Translations under genes and position numbers: made by a program
The notes under the pieces: model-generated
What the model saw: the letters and a program-made list of their open reading frames with translations, nothing else
Told to the model about the DNA's origin: nothing
Databases searched by the model: none
Assembly (NCBI GenBank): GCA_009726095.1
Contig: WLMZ01000004.1
Coordinates: 1-64,000 of the forward strand
Source: Actinomycetota bacterium
GTDB taxonomy: Bacteria; Actinomycetota; Acidimicrobiia; Acidimicrobiales; Ilumatobacteraceae
Length of the DNA stretch: 64,000 bases
Direction of reading: 5' to 3'
Shown here: positions 39,265 to 48,355 of the stretch, piece after piece
How positions within the stretch are numbered: the first letter of the stretch is position 1
Layout: every line of letters begins with the position of its first letter

Positions 39265-39881
39265 GCGGTCGCCTCCTCGTGTGCGATAGGGAAATCAAGT
39301 TCGTCGGATGGCCCGGAGGCCAGTTTGCCGACAGCGTTCTTCGTGGTCGACGCACCGGATCTCGGCGCGCCCGGCTTTTTGGCGGGGGCCTTGCCCGGCT
39401 TGGGCGCCGGCGACCAGTCGAACACCGTGCGGGCACGGTCGACGAGGGCCAGCGGCACGACGCGCTCGGTCAACGCGGCATCGTCGAGCCGGATCGTGGC
39501 GGTGGTGGCGTCGGCGGCAATGAGCACTCCCTGCAGGCGACGGGCGCCATCGAGCACCTCGCGCAGGCGGATCGCCACGGTCTTGCCGATCTCACGCTGG
39601 AAATGCGCTGGCGTGCGCAGAGTGCGCTCGAGCCCGGGGCTGGAGACCTCGAGGGTGTAGTTGCCTGGAATGGGGTCGTTGTGCTCGAACTCGCGGTTGA
39701 GCAAACGGGTGATCAGCGCCAACTTGTCGAGCGTGACACCACCGTCGCTGCCCGCAGGCGTATCCACCGTGATCTTCAGGATGCCACCGTTGAACTCGAG
39801 GTCGTACAGGTCGAGTTGCAGGTCAGCGACCATGGGGGTCACCAGGGCAAGGATCTTTTCGTTGACGGGCGTGCTGGTCAT
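39261..39881 (-). CDS. rimP: ribosome maturation factor RimP
   Basis: VNEKILALVTPMVADLQLDLYDLEFNGGILKITVDTP; YTLEVSSPGLERTLRTPAHFQREIGKTV. Confidence 0.93.
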   Translation of the reverse strand: MTSTPVNEKILALVTPMVADLQLDLYDLEFNGGILKITVDTPAGSDGGVTLDKLALITRLLNREFEHNDPIPGNYTLEVSSPGLERTLRTPAHFQREIGKTVAIRLREVLDGARRLQGVLIAADATTATIRLDDAALTERVVPLALVDRARTVFDWSPAPKPGKAPAKKPGAPRSGASTTKNAVGKLASGPSDELDFPIAHEEATA

Positions 39882-39894
39882 GGTCACCTCTTCT

Positions 39895-39946
39895 CGGGTC
39901 TGGCTCTCGGGTCTGGCTAACGGGTCTGGCTAACGGGTCTGGCGCT
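39895..39946 (-). repeat. 13-bp direct repeat, 4 tandem copies, in the rimP 5' leader
   Basis: CGGGTCTGGCTCT/CGGGTCTGGCTAA/CGGGTCTGGCTAA/CGGGTCTGGCGCT, exact 13-bp period. Confidence 0.9.
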
Positions 39947-39991
39947 CGGATGGTCGCTACAGCGGGGCCGGGGTAAACCGTCTCCACCTGA

Positions 39992-40020
39992 AACAAAAGG
40001 CGTGGGTCTGGACCCACGCC
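39992..40020 (-). terminator. intrinsic-terminator-like hairpin in the rimP-nusA-infB leader (candidate attenuator)
   Basis: Minus strand GGCGTGGGTC-CA-GACCCACGCC followed by TTTTGTTT; 10-bp perfect stem. Confidence 0.7.
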
Positions 40021-40053
40021 TGCTGTCGTTGTGCGAACTTCGGGCGGTGCGAG

Positions 40054-40059
40054 TATATC
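40054..40059 (-). promoter_or_regulatory. candidate -10 box (TATACT on minus) for the rimP operon
   Basis: Minus strand CCCGATATACTCGCACC upstream of the terminator-like hairpin. Confidence 0.4.
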
Positions 40060-40091
40060 GGGCCGATACAGTCGTGAGACGCCGCTGACCA

Positions 40092-40130
40092 CGGCGACAG
40101 CCGCCGATCAGCCCTGACGGGCTGTCGCTG
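40092..40130 (+). promoter_or_regulatory. stable hairpin in the proS 5' leader
   Basis: CGGCGACAGCC (40092-40102) pairs with GGCTGTCGCTG (40120-40130), 11 bp with one G.U; competing inner AGCCC-TGAC-GGGCT stem. Confidence 0.5.
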
Positions 40131-40148
40131 ACCAGAAGAGGTTCCCCC

Positions 40149-41942
40149 GTGTTGCGAATGTCCACGCTGTTCCTTCGAACCCTACGCGAGGACCCCGTCG
40201 ACGCCGAGGTGGCCAGTCATCGCCTCCTCGTTCGTGGTGGTTACATCCGACGCGCCGCCCCGGGCGGCTACACATGGCTGCCACTGGGCTGGATCGTCTA
40301 CCGCAACGTCGAGCGCATCGTGCGCGAGGAAATGGACGCTGCCGGCTTCCAAGAGGTGCACTTCCCGGCCATGCTCCCCCGCGAGCCCTACGAGATCAGC
40401 AACCGCTGGACCGAGTACGGCGACAACCTGTTCCGCCTGAAGGACCGCCGCGGCAACGATTTCCTGCTCGCCCCCACGCACGAGGAAATGTTCACGCTGC
40501 TGGTGAAGGACCTGTACAGCAGCTACAAGGACCTGCCGCTGCACATCTATCAGATCCAGACCAAGTACCGCGACGAGGCGCGCCCACGCGCCGGCCTGCT
40601 GCGCACCCGCGAGTTCGTGATGAAGGACTCCTACAGCTTCGACATCTCTGATGAGGGCCTGCAGATCAGCTACGACCAGCACCGGGCCGCCTATATCAAG
40701 ACCTTCGACCGCCTACACCTGCCCTACGTCATCGTCTCGGCCATGAGCGGCGCGATGGGCGGCTCTGCCAGCGAGGAGTTCCTCGCCCCCATCGAGGTCG
40801 GCGAAGACACCTTCGTGCGCTGCACCGCCTGTGATTACGCCGCCAACACCGAGGCCGTGCAGGTGCGCCCGCCCGAGCCCACTTCGTGGGAGGCCACACC
40901 GGCCGCGGTCGTGGCCGACACGCCCGACACCCCAACCATCCAGACCCTGGTCGACCTCATCAATGGGCGCACCGACCTCAATGGGCGCACCGACCTCCGC
41001 CACCCCGACCGCGACTGGACCGCCGCCGACACCCTCAAGAACGTGGTCGTCAAGCTCAAGCACCCCGATGGCACGTTCTCGGCACTGGCCGTGGGCCTGC
41101 CCGGTGACCGCGAGGTCGACATCAAGCGGCTCGAGGCCCAGGTCGGCCCGGCCGAGGTGGTCGCTTTCGAGGCCGAGGATTTCGCCAAGAACCCGGCACT
41201 GGTCAAGGGCTACATCGGACCCGGCTCGCTCGGCAAGGACAAGCCCTCTGGCATCCCCTATCTGGTCGATCCGCGGGTGGTCGACGGTTCCACCTGGGTC
41301 ACGGGCGCAGACGCACCCGGGCGCCATGTGATGTTCCTCACGATGGGTCGCGACTTCACGCCCGACGGCACCATCGACGCGGCCGAGGTCCATGGGGGCG
41401 ACCCGTGCCCCACCTGTGGCGAATCGCTCGAGATCGCCCGCGGCATCGAGATCGGCCACATCTTCCAATTGGGCCGCAAGTACGCGAAGTCGCTCGGGCT
41501 CACCGTGCTCGACCACAACGGCAAGCAGGTCAGCGTCACCATGGGCAGCTACGGCATCGGCGTCTCCCGCGCTGTTGCCGCTATCGCCGAGACCGTCGCC
41601 GACGACAAGGGCCTGTGCTGGCCGCGTGAGATCTCGCCCGCCGACGTGCACATTGTCATCACCGGCAAGCCTGCCGACCCGCAGGGTCCAGCGGCCGAGC
41701 AGTTGGCCGCACAGCTCGAGGCAGCGGGCGCCCGTGTGCTGCTCGACGACCGCGTTGGCGTGTCGCCCGGCATCAAGTTCAACGACGCCGAACTCCTGGG
41801 CATCCCCACCATCGTGGTGGTCGGCAAAGGCTTGGCCAACGGCACCATCGAGGTCAAGGATCGCAAGAGCGGCGAGCGCACCGACGTGGCGGTCGATGAA
41901 ATCGTGCCGTACCTGCTCGACATCTGCGGGATCCGTCACTGA
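40149..41942 (+). CDS. proS: prolyl-tRNA synthetase
   Basis: 597 aa; [76 protein letters not shown]. Confidence 0.97.
   Translation: MLRMSTLFLRTLREDPVDAEVASHRLLVRGGYIRRAAPGGYTWLPLGWIVYRNVERIVREEMDAAGFQEVHFPAMLPREPYEISNRWTEYGDNLFRLKDRRGNDFLLAPTHEEMFTLLVKDLYSSYKDLPLHIYQIQTKYRDEARPRAGLLRTREFVMKDSYSFDISDEGLQISYDQHRAAYIKTFDRLHLPYVIVSAMSGAMGGSASEEFLAPIEVGEDTFVRCTACDYAANTEAVQVRPPEPTSWEATPAAVVADTPDTPTIQTLVDLINGRTDLNGRTDLRHPDRDWTAADTLKNVVVKLKHPDGTFSALAVGLPGDREVDIKRLEAQVGPAEVVAFEAEDFAKNPALVKGYIGPGSLGKDKPSGIPYLVDPRVVDGSTWVTGADAPGRHVMFLTMGRDFTPDGTIDAAEVHGGDPCPTCGESLEIARGIEIGHIFQLGRKYAKSLGLTVLDHNGKQVSVTMGSYGIGVSRAVAAIAETVADDKGLCWPREISPADVHIVITGKPADPQGPAAEQLAAQLEAAGARVLLDDRVGVSPGIKFNDAELLGIPTIVVVGKGLANGTIEVKDRKSGERTDVAVDEIVPYLLDICGIRH
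40962..40997 (+). repeat. 18-bp perfect in-frame tandem duplication in proS
   Basis: AATGGGCGCACCGACCTC twice in direct succession (NGRTDL x2). Confidence 0.95.
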
Positions 41943-41994
41943 CCCACTCCCGTTCGGTCGTGCGCCTTCGCCGCGACGTCGGCCAAATGTCGAT

Positions 41995-42043
41995 CTGGCA
42001 GTAGATGTGAGCCCTGTCGGGCGCGTATCTACTGCCGGAACGC
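41995..42043 (+). repeat. 49-nt hairpin repeat, copy 2
   Basis: CTGGCAGTAGATGTGAGCCCTGTCGGGCGCGTATCTACTGCCGGAACGC; perfect 10-bp outer stem GGCAGTAGAT/ATCTACTGCC; matches 8061..8109 inverted. Confidence 0.8.
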
Positions 42044-42123
42044 ACTCAAGCGTCGAGGCCCTGCATGTTGAGGGATGGGGCGTCGAATGCATGCGTCGAA
42101 CCACATCACGTCAGACTGTGCGG

Positions 42124-43431
42124 ATGAGCACGAGTACGGGCATGTTGACCGATCGTTATGAGTTGACGATGCTCGCGGCTGCGCTGCGCGACGGCACGGC
42201 GCACACCCCATGTGTGTTCGAAGTGTTCGCCCGCCGTCTACCAGAGGGTCGTCGATACGGCGTGGTCGCCGGCACCGCTCGGGTGCTCGAAGCCATCACC
42301 TCGTTCGGTGTCGATGCCGATGAACTGCTGTGGCTGAACGACAACGCAGTGGTCGATGACACCACTGCGGCGTTCCTTCGCAACTACCGATTCGATGGCA
42401 CGGTGGTTGGCTACCCCGAGGGCGAGGTGTTCTTCGCCGACTCGCCCATCCTCACCGTGCACGCCACCTTTGCGCAGGCTGTCGTGTTGGAGACCGTGAT
42501 CCTGTCGATCCTCAATCACGACGCAGCCGTTGCTGCTGGCGCATCACGCATGGTCACCGCCGCCCGCGATCGTCCGATCATCGAGATGGGCTCACGCCGT
42601 ACGCACGAGTTCGCTGCCGTTGCCGCAGCGCGGTCGGCATATCTCGCTGGGTTCGCATCGACCTCGAACCTTGCGGCGGGTCGCACCTTCGCGATACCGA
42701 CAGCGGGCACGGCGGCACACGCGTTCACCCTGTTACACGGTGATGAGATCTCGGCCTTCCGCTCGCAAGTGGCGCTGTACGGCGCCGCAACCACCTTGCT
42801 CGTCGACACCTACGACATCACGCAGGGCATCGCCAACGCGGTCGCTGCTGCCGGGCCCGAATTGGCCGCGATCCGCATCGACTCCGGCGATCTCGGCGTG
42901 CTCGCGCAACAGGCCCGCGCTCAGCTCGATGCACTTGGCAACCCGAACACCAAGATCGTCGTCAGCGGTGACCTCGACGAATACGCCATTGCCGGCCTCG
43001 CTGCGGCACCGGTGGACATGTATGGCGCCGGCACCGCAGTGGTGGTCGGTTCGGGGGCACCGACGGCGGGGCTGATCTACAAGTTGGTCGAGGTCGATGG
43101 TCGGCCGGTGGCGAAACGGTCCGAACGCAAGACGACCAACGGCGGAGCGAAGGTGGCCAGACGCGCCCATCGTGCCAGTGGTACGGCCACCGATGAGATC
43201 GTGATCGCCGGACCACCGGAACGGGTCGTTGCCGAACTCGGCAATGAGTACGCGAACCTGCGTGCGCTGCAGCAGACGCTGATGCACGACGGCGCCATCA
43301 CCGAGGCCGGCACGCAGACGTTGGCTGACGCCCGCGAACGGCTGCGCGCAACACTGCGCACGCTGCCGTGGGAGGGCCTGTCGCTCTCACGCGGCGAGCC
43401 GGCAGTGCCGACCCGCGTGATGACCGCCTGA
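42124..43431 (+). CDS. pncB: nicotinate phosphoribosyltransferase
   Basis: MLTDRYELTMLAAAL; FEVFARRLPEGRRYGVVAG; MGSRRTHEFAAVAAARSAYLAGFASTSNLAAG; IRIDSGDL. Confidence 0.92.
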   Translation: MSTSTGMLTDRYELTMLAAALRDGTAHTPCVFEVFARRLPEGRRYGVVAGTARVLEAITSFGVDADELLWLNDNAVVDDTTAAFLRNYRFDGTVVGYPEGEVFFADSPILTVHATFAQAVVLETVILSILNHDAAVAAGASRMVTAARDRPIIEMGSRRTHEFAAVAAARSAYLAGFASTSNLAAGRTFAIPTAGTAAHAFTLLHGDEISAFRSQVALYGAATTLLVDTYDITQGIANAVAAAGPELAAIRIDSGDLGVLAQQARAQLDALGNPNTKIVVSGDLDEYAIAGLAAAPVDMYGAGTAVVVGSGAPTAGLIYKLVEVDGRPVAKRSERKTTNGGAKVARRAHRASGTATDEIVIAGPPERVVAELGNEYANLRALQQTLMHDGAITEAGTQTLADARERLRATLRTLPWEGLSLSRGEPAVPTRVMTA

Positions 43432-43432
43432 T

Positions 43433-44269
43433 TCAGGCGAAACGCACCAGACCCTGATCCAGCACGACGCGGTCGCCAGCGGAGGTGGTGAACACCGCCT
43501 CGCCATCGCCCAACACCCAGATGTTGATGGTGAGCGCCTCGCCAGGGATCACCGGTGAGGCGAAACGACCCTCGATGTGCGTGAAGCGTGACGAATCGCC
43601 ACCGCAGACCGAGTGCAACAGGGCGCGGCCGGTGAAGCCGTAGGTGCAGAGTCCGTGCAGGATGGGGCGATCGAAGCCACCCATTGCGGCGAAGGACGGA
43701 TCGCTGTGCAGCGGATTGCGGTCGCCGTTCAGGCGATAGACCAGCGCCTGATCCACCGAGGTCTGATAGGTGACCGAGTGATCGGGGCCACGTTCCGGCG
43801 GTACGTTCTGCGGGCCGCTCGGGCCACGATCGCCGCCCCATCCGCCCTCGCCGCGGATGAACAGCGAGGCACCGGTGGTGTACAGCGGCGCACCGGACTC
43901 GTCGGTGGCCACGGTCTCGGTGACCACCACCGCAGCCTTGCCCTTGTCGTACATGGCAGCGATACGACCGACCACCGTTGCGGTGCCCGCCACGGGCAAC
44001 GGCTGGTGCAGCGTGACCGATTGCGAGCCGTGCACGAGCATCGCCGGGTTGAACGTGCCCATCGAGGAGAAGGCGCCACCCGCGCCGGGGATGACCACCG
44101 GGAACGTGGGCAGCACCTGCTGGGGAGTGTCCTTGGTGTTCTCGGTGGTGTACTGCAGTTCGTTGACGCCGGCGCCGACGCTGACGGCATAGAGCAGTGC
44201 GTCCTTGCTGGTCCAACTGACGGTGGTGGGATCGGATACGGATCCGACAGCATCTGGGTTCAACGGCAT
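43433..44269 (-). CDS. MaoC-like (2E)-enoyl-CoA hydratase
   Basis: YRLNGDRNPLHSDPSFAAMGGFDRPILHGLCTYGFTGRALLHSV hydratase-2 motif. Confidence 0.9.
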   Translation of the reverse strand: MPLNPDAVGSVSDPTTVSWTSKDALLYAVSVGAGVNELQYTTENTKDTPQQVLPTFPVVIPGAGGAFSSMGTFNPAMLVHGSQSVTLHQPLPVAGTATVVGRIAAMYDKGKAAVVVTETVATDESGAPLYTTGASLFIRGEGGWGGDRGPSGPQNVPPERGPDHSVTYQTSVDQALVYRLNGDRNPLHSDPSFAAMGGFDRPILHGLCTYGFTGRALLHSVCGGDSSRFTHIEGRFASPVIPGEALTINIWVLGDGEAVFTTSAGDRVVLDQGLVRFA

Positions 44270-44332
44270 GGGGTGACTCCTTGGGCAAACGAGTTGGGAC
44301 GATGGGTTGAAGATGTGCGCTCGGGCAGTGGG

Positions 44333-45256
44333 TCAGCGACGCGGCTGGGGCCAGGTGCCCTCTTCGCCATCCATACCGGCATTGCGGCGGGCACGGCTGA
44401 TGAGGTCGGCCACGATCGGGCCGAGCTGCGTGGGGTCTTCCACCGGGGCGACGCGGGGCCCACGGTGCCAACCCTCGGCAATGGCGAGGGTCTGGCCGCT
44501 GGCCTCGAACACGGTGCCGGTGACACCGGCGGACTCGGCCGACGCCAGCCAAGTGACGATGGGGGCGATCCAGCGCGGCGAGCGCATCTCGCGCTCTTCA
44601 TCGGTCTCGGGCGCCGGCCCGAGGCCCTCGGTCATGCGGGTGAGGGCAACCGGTGCCACCGCATTGACGGTGACGCCGTAGCGCGACAACTCGAGCGCCG
44701 CAATGTTGGTGAAGGCGGCAATGCCAGCCTTGGCAGCGCCGTAGTTGGTCTGGCCGGGATTGCCGTAGATGCCGCTGACCGAGGTGGTGTTGATGATGCG
44801 GCCATCCACCGGCTTGCCGGCCTTGCTCTGCTCGCGCCAGTACGTGGCGGCCCAGCGGCTGGGGGCGAAGGTGCCCTTGAGGTGGACGGCGATGACTGCA
44901 TCCCACTCCTCTTCGGTCATGTTGATCAGCACGCGGTCGCGCAGGATGCCTGCGTTGTTGACCAACGCGTGCAGTTCGCCGAAGGTCTCGATGGCGGTAT
45001 TGATGAGGCGCTGTGCACCCTCCCACGAGGCGACGTTGTCGCCGTTGGCCACGGCCTCGCCGCCCATGCCCTTGATCTCGTCGACCACCTGCTGGGCGGG
45101 CGACTGGTCGCCGCCCGAGCCGTCGATGTTGCCGCCGAGGTCGTTCACGACCACCTTGGCGCCCTGGCTGGCCAGGCTCAATGCATGCTCGCGGCCAATG
45201 CCACGACCTGCTCCGGTGACGATGGCGACGCGGCCCTCACACAGACGATTGCTCAT
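44333..45256 (-). CDS. SDR oxidoreductase (multifunctional-enzyme-type hydroxyacyl-CoA dehydrogenase-like)
   Basis: CEGRVAIVTGAGRGIGREHALSLASQGAKVVVNDLGGNIDG ... YGAAKAGIAAF. Confidence 0.9.
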   Translation of the reverse strand: MSNRLCEGRVAIVTGAGRGIGREHALSLASQGAKVVVNDLGGNIDGSGGDQSPAQQVVDEIKGMGGEAVANGDNVASWEGAQRLINTAIETFGELHALVNNAGILRDRVLINMTEEEWDAVIAVHLKGTFAPSRWAATYWREQSKAGKPVDGRIINTTSVSGIYGNPGQTNYGAAKAGIAAFTNIAALELSRYGVTVNAVAPVALTRMTEGLGPAPETDEEREMRSPRWIAPIVTWLASAESAGVTGTVFEASGQTLAIAEGWHRGPRVAPVEDPTQLGPIVADLISRARRNAGMDGEEGTWPQPRR

Positions 45257-45274
45257 TTCAGATCTCCTCCAACA

Positions 45275-45288
45275 GTCCAGCGTTGGAC
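45275..45288. promoter_or_regulatory. near-perfect palindrome GTCCAGCGTTGGAC between divergent genes
   Basis: GTCCA-N4-TGGAC, between SDR (start 45256, minus) and amidase (45306, plus). Confidence 0.4.
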
Positions 45289-45305
45289 ATCATAAAGTGG
45301 TCGCG

Positions 45306-46097
45306 GTGTGTGACTCTCATTTATCGCGTCGGGAAGCAATGATCGCCGGTGGGCTCTTGGCCGCAGCCGCACTGACCAGCAGCTCCGAACGACCCGCTGC
45401 AGCGGCGCCACCGCCACCCGTAGAGGTCATGCCCGGGCTGTTCGTGAACCCCCGCGACGCCTGGGGGGCGGACCTGCCGCCCAAGTATGCAATCCAACCC
45501 GAGACGCCCCAGTTCCTGCTGGTGCACCACACCGACTCGCCGAACAACTACGGCTCGGGTGGGGCGCGCGAGGTCATCCGCACCGCATACGCATGGCATA
45601 CCAGCAGGACCAAGGGCTGGGCCGACGTCTGCTACGAGTTCTTCGTCGATCACGACGGTGTCGTCTGGGAGGGCAGAGCAGGCGCGCTGGCAGGGCCGGT
45701 GATGGCCGATGCCACCGGCGGCAGCCAGGGCTTTGCCCAACTGGTGTGCCTGATCGGCTCGTTCACGACCGTCGATCCCACCCCGGCCATGATCGACTCG
45801 CTCGTGCGGGTACTGGCCTGGCTCGCCATCCGCTACGGCATCGACACCTATCCCGATGCCACCACCTCGTTCATCTCCCGCGGTTCGCAGATCTACAGGG
45901 CCGGCACCCTGGTCACCACCCCCACCATTGCGGGCCACCGCGACATGTCGTACACCGAATGCCCGGGCGATCATGTGTACTCGCTGCTCACCACCGGGCT
46001 GCGCGACCGCGTGAACCTGCAGCGCTTCGGCTGGATGGGAACGCCGCCCGAGAACGGCGTCTACCACGCCCAGCGTCTTGGCCGTGTTGCCCCGTAG
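45306..46097 (+). CDS. secreted N-acetylmuramoyl-L-alanine amidase (PGRP/amidase_2), Tat-like signal
   Basis: SRREAMIAGGLLAAAALTSSSERPAAA signal; FLLVHHTDSPNNYG, YEFFVDHDGVVWEGR, AGHRDMSYTECPGD. Confidence 0.8.
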   Translation: MCDSHLSRREAMIAGGLLAAAALTSSSERPAAAAPPPPVEVMPGLFVNPRDAWGADLPPKYAIQPETPQFLLVHHTDSPNNYGSGGAREVIRTAYAWHTSRTKGWADVCYEFFVDHDGVVWEGRAGALAGPVMADATGGSQGFAQLVCLIGSFTTVDPTPAMIDSLVRVLAWLAIRYGIDTYPDATTSFISRGSQIYRAGTLVTTPTIAGHRDMSYTECPGDHVYSLLTTGLRDRVNLQRFGWMGTPPENGVYHAQRLGRVAP

Positions 46098-46107
46098 CCT
46101 GCACAGC

Positions 46108-47343
46108 GTGTTGGAGAACCTGCTCGAAACCGACATTCTCATCGTCGGCGCCGGCCCGGCGGGCGCCGCGGCCGCACGCGTGCTCGCTGTCGCCGGTCGT
46201 GATGTCGTCGTCATCGACAAGGCCGTATTCCCCCGCGACAAGTGCTGCGGTGATGGCCTCACCACCCTGGCGCTGCGTGAACTCGACGAGCTCCAGTTCG
46301 ACCCGAAGACCGTGGCCAGTTGGACCCCGGTACGCGCAGCATGGTTGCGTTCACCCAGCGGCCGCGAGGTCTGCCTGCCACTCGACGGCCCCGGCCTGTT
46401 CGCTGCGGTGACCCCACGTATCGAACTGGACAATGCGCTCGTCGAACACGCCCGCGCCGCCGGCGCCACAGTGCTCGACGGCCACGGCTTCATCAACATC
46501 ATCGAGCAGACGGCGCAGCACGTGACCGCGCAGATCTCCGGTGACGACGGCCAGATCCGCCATGTGCGCGCCCGGCACCTCATCGCCGCCGATGGCATGT
46601 GGTCCCCGGTCCGCAAGGCGCTCGGCCTGGCCGTTCCCGGTTACCTCGGCGAATGGCACGGTTTCCGCCAATACGCCAGCCACGTCACCGGCACGGCCAA
46701 GGACCGCCTGTACGTGTGGTTCGACGACGACATCCTGCCGGGGTACGCATGGTCGTTCCCGCTGCCCGACGGCCGCGTCAACATCGGGTTCGGCATCCTG
46801 CGCGGCGGCACGCACCGCGTGCAGGACATGAAGACCCAGTGGCCCGACATCCTCCAGCGCCCCCACGTGCGTGAGGCCCTCGGCCCGGACGTGGTGTTCG
46901 AGGGTCGCCACACGGCGTGGCCCATCCCGGCGCGTATCGATCACGCAGTGCTCACCCACGATCGCGTCTTGTTCGTCGGCGATGCCGCCACCGCCACCGA
47001 TGCACTCACGGGCGAAGGCATCGGCCAGGCCCTGTTGACAGGCCGCCTCGCAGCGCACGCGATCCTTGCGGCCAGCGGACTCTCGGCCGAGGCAACTCGA
47101 ACGCACTACGAGCACGCCGTACGCCACCACCTGTTCGCCGACCACAAGATGTCGCTGTTGCTCAGCCGCATCCTTGCCAAGCCATGGGGCGCACGTGGCG
47201 CAGTGCGCGTTGTCGGTACCAGCGCATGGACACGCCGCAACTTTGCGCGCTGGATGTTCGAGGACGAGCCCCGCGCCGTGCTGTTCACGCCATCACGCTG
47301 GCACCGGCGGTTCTTCCATCGGCCGGGTGCTTTCGGCGACTGA
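46108..47343 (+). CDS. geranylgeranyl reductase family FAD-dependent oxidoreductase
   Basis: TDILIVGAGPAGAAAARVLAVAGRDVVVIDKAVFPRDKCCGDGLT; LFVGDAATATDALTGEGIGQALLTG. Confidence 0.9.
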   Translation: MLENLLETDILIVGAGPAGAAAARVLAVAGRDVVVIDKAVFPRDKCCGDGLTTLALRELDELQFDPKTVASWTPVRAAWLRSPSGREVCLPLDGPGLFAAVTPRIELDNALVEHARAAGATVLDGHGFINIIEQTAQHVTAQISGDDGQIRHVRARHLIAADGMWSPVRKALGLAVPGYLGEWHGFRQYASHVTGTAKDRLYVWFDDDILPGYAWSFPLPDGRVNIGFGILRGGTHRVQDMKTQWPDILQRPHVREALGPDVVFEGRHTAWPIPARIDHAVLTHDRVLFVGDAATATDALTGEGIGQALLTGRLAAHAILAASGLSAEATRTHYEHAVRHHLFADHKMSLLLSRILAKPWGARGAVRVVGTSAWTRRNFARWMFEDEPRAVLFTPSRWHRRFFHRPGAFGD

Positions 47344-47364
47344 CCCAGGGATACGGTAGGCACC

Positions 47365-48330
47365 ATGCGCACACGTCTCACCGAGCTGTTGGACATCGAG
47401 CACCCGATCATGCTGGCTGGTATGGGCGGCGTCAGCTATCACGCCCTGGTCGCCGCCGTCAGCGAAGCCGGCGGTATCGGCACGTTCGGTGCCAGCACGA
47501 TGGGCGCCGGAGAGCTCCCGCAGGAAATCAATGCACTGAAGCAACTCACATCGAAGCCGTTCGGCGTCGATCTGCTCACCGCATTCCCCGGGCAGGTCGA
47601 GGCGGGCATCCAGGCGGTGATCGATGGCGGTGCACGCATCTTCGTTGCCGGGCTCGGCGTGCCGCGTGAGGTCATCGACCTGCTGCATTCGCACAACATC
47701 CTCGTGGGCAGCATGGCCGGCAAGGTGCGCCATGCCATCTCGGCCGTGGCCAGTGGCTGTGATTTCGTGGTCGCCCAGGGAACCGAGGCGGGCGGCCACA
47801 CCGGCACCGTGGCCACGATGGCGCTGGTGCCCCAGGTGGTCGATGCCGTGGGCGCCACGGTTCCCGTGGTCGCTGCTGGCGGGTTGTTCGACGGCCGCGG
47901 ACTGGCGGCATCGCTGGCGCTCGGCGCCGATGGTGTGTGGATCGGTACCCGATTCATCGCCACGCCCGAGGCCCAGGCCGTGAACGGCTACAAGGAGGCG
48001 CTGCTCGGCCTCACCGAGGACGGCACCGTCATCAGCCGTAGCTACACCGGCAAGACCTGCCGCGTCGTACGCAACGACTGGACCAATCACTTCGAGGAAC
48101 ACCCCGAGGAACTGCAGCCCTTCCCCGCTCAGGCCAGCGCCTCGGCGCGCGCCGGCGTGAACCACCTTGGCTACCCAACCGGCACAGCGGTCGATGCGAA
48201 CAAAGAGTTCATGCCGGCCGGTCAGGGCGTTGGCGCGATCCACGAGATCATCCCTGCTGGGGAGATCGTGCGGATGATGATGGCCGAGGCTGAGCGCAGC
48301 ATCGACCGACTCGTGTCGTTGCGCCGATGA
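47365..48330 (+). CDS. nitronate monooxygenase family protein
   Basis: ELLDIEHPIMLAGMGGVSYHALVAAVSEAGGIGTFGA; VAQGTEAGGHTGTVATMALVPQVVDAV; IGTRFIATPEA. Confidence 0.9.
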   Translation: MRTRLTELLDIEHPIMLAGMGGVSYHALVAAVSEAGGIGTFGASTMGAGELPQEINALKQLTSKPFGVDLLTAFPGQVEAGIQAVIDGGARIFVAGLGVPREVIDLLHSHNILVGSMAGKVRHAISAVASGCDFVVAQGTEAGGHTGTVATMALVPQVVDAVGATVPVVAAGGLFDGRGLAASLALGADGVWIGTRFIATPEAQAVNGYKEALLGLTEDGTVISRSYTGKTCRVVRNDWTNHFEEHPEELQPFPAQASASARAGVNHLGYPTGTAVDANKEFMPAGQGVGAIHEIIPAGEIVRMMMAEAERSIDRLVSLRR

Positions 48331-48355
48331 GCCACATGCACCGAACCAATCCAAC

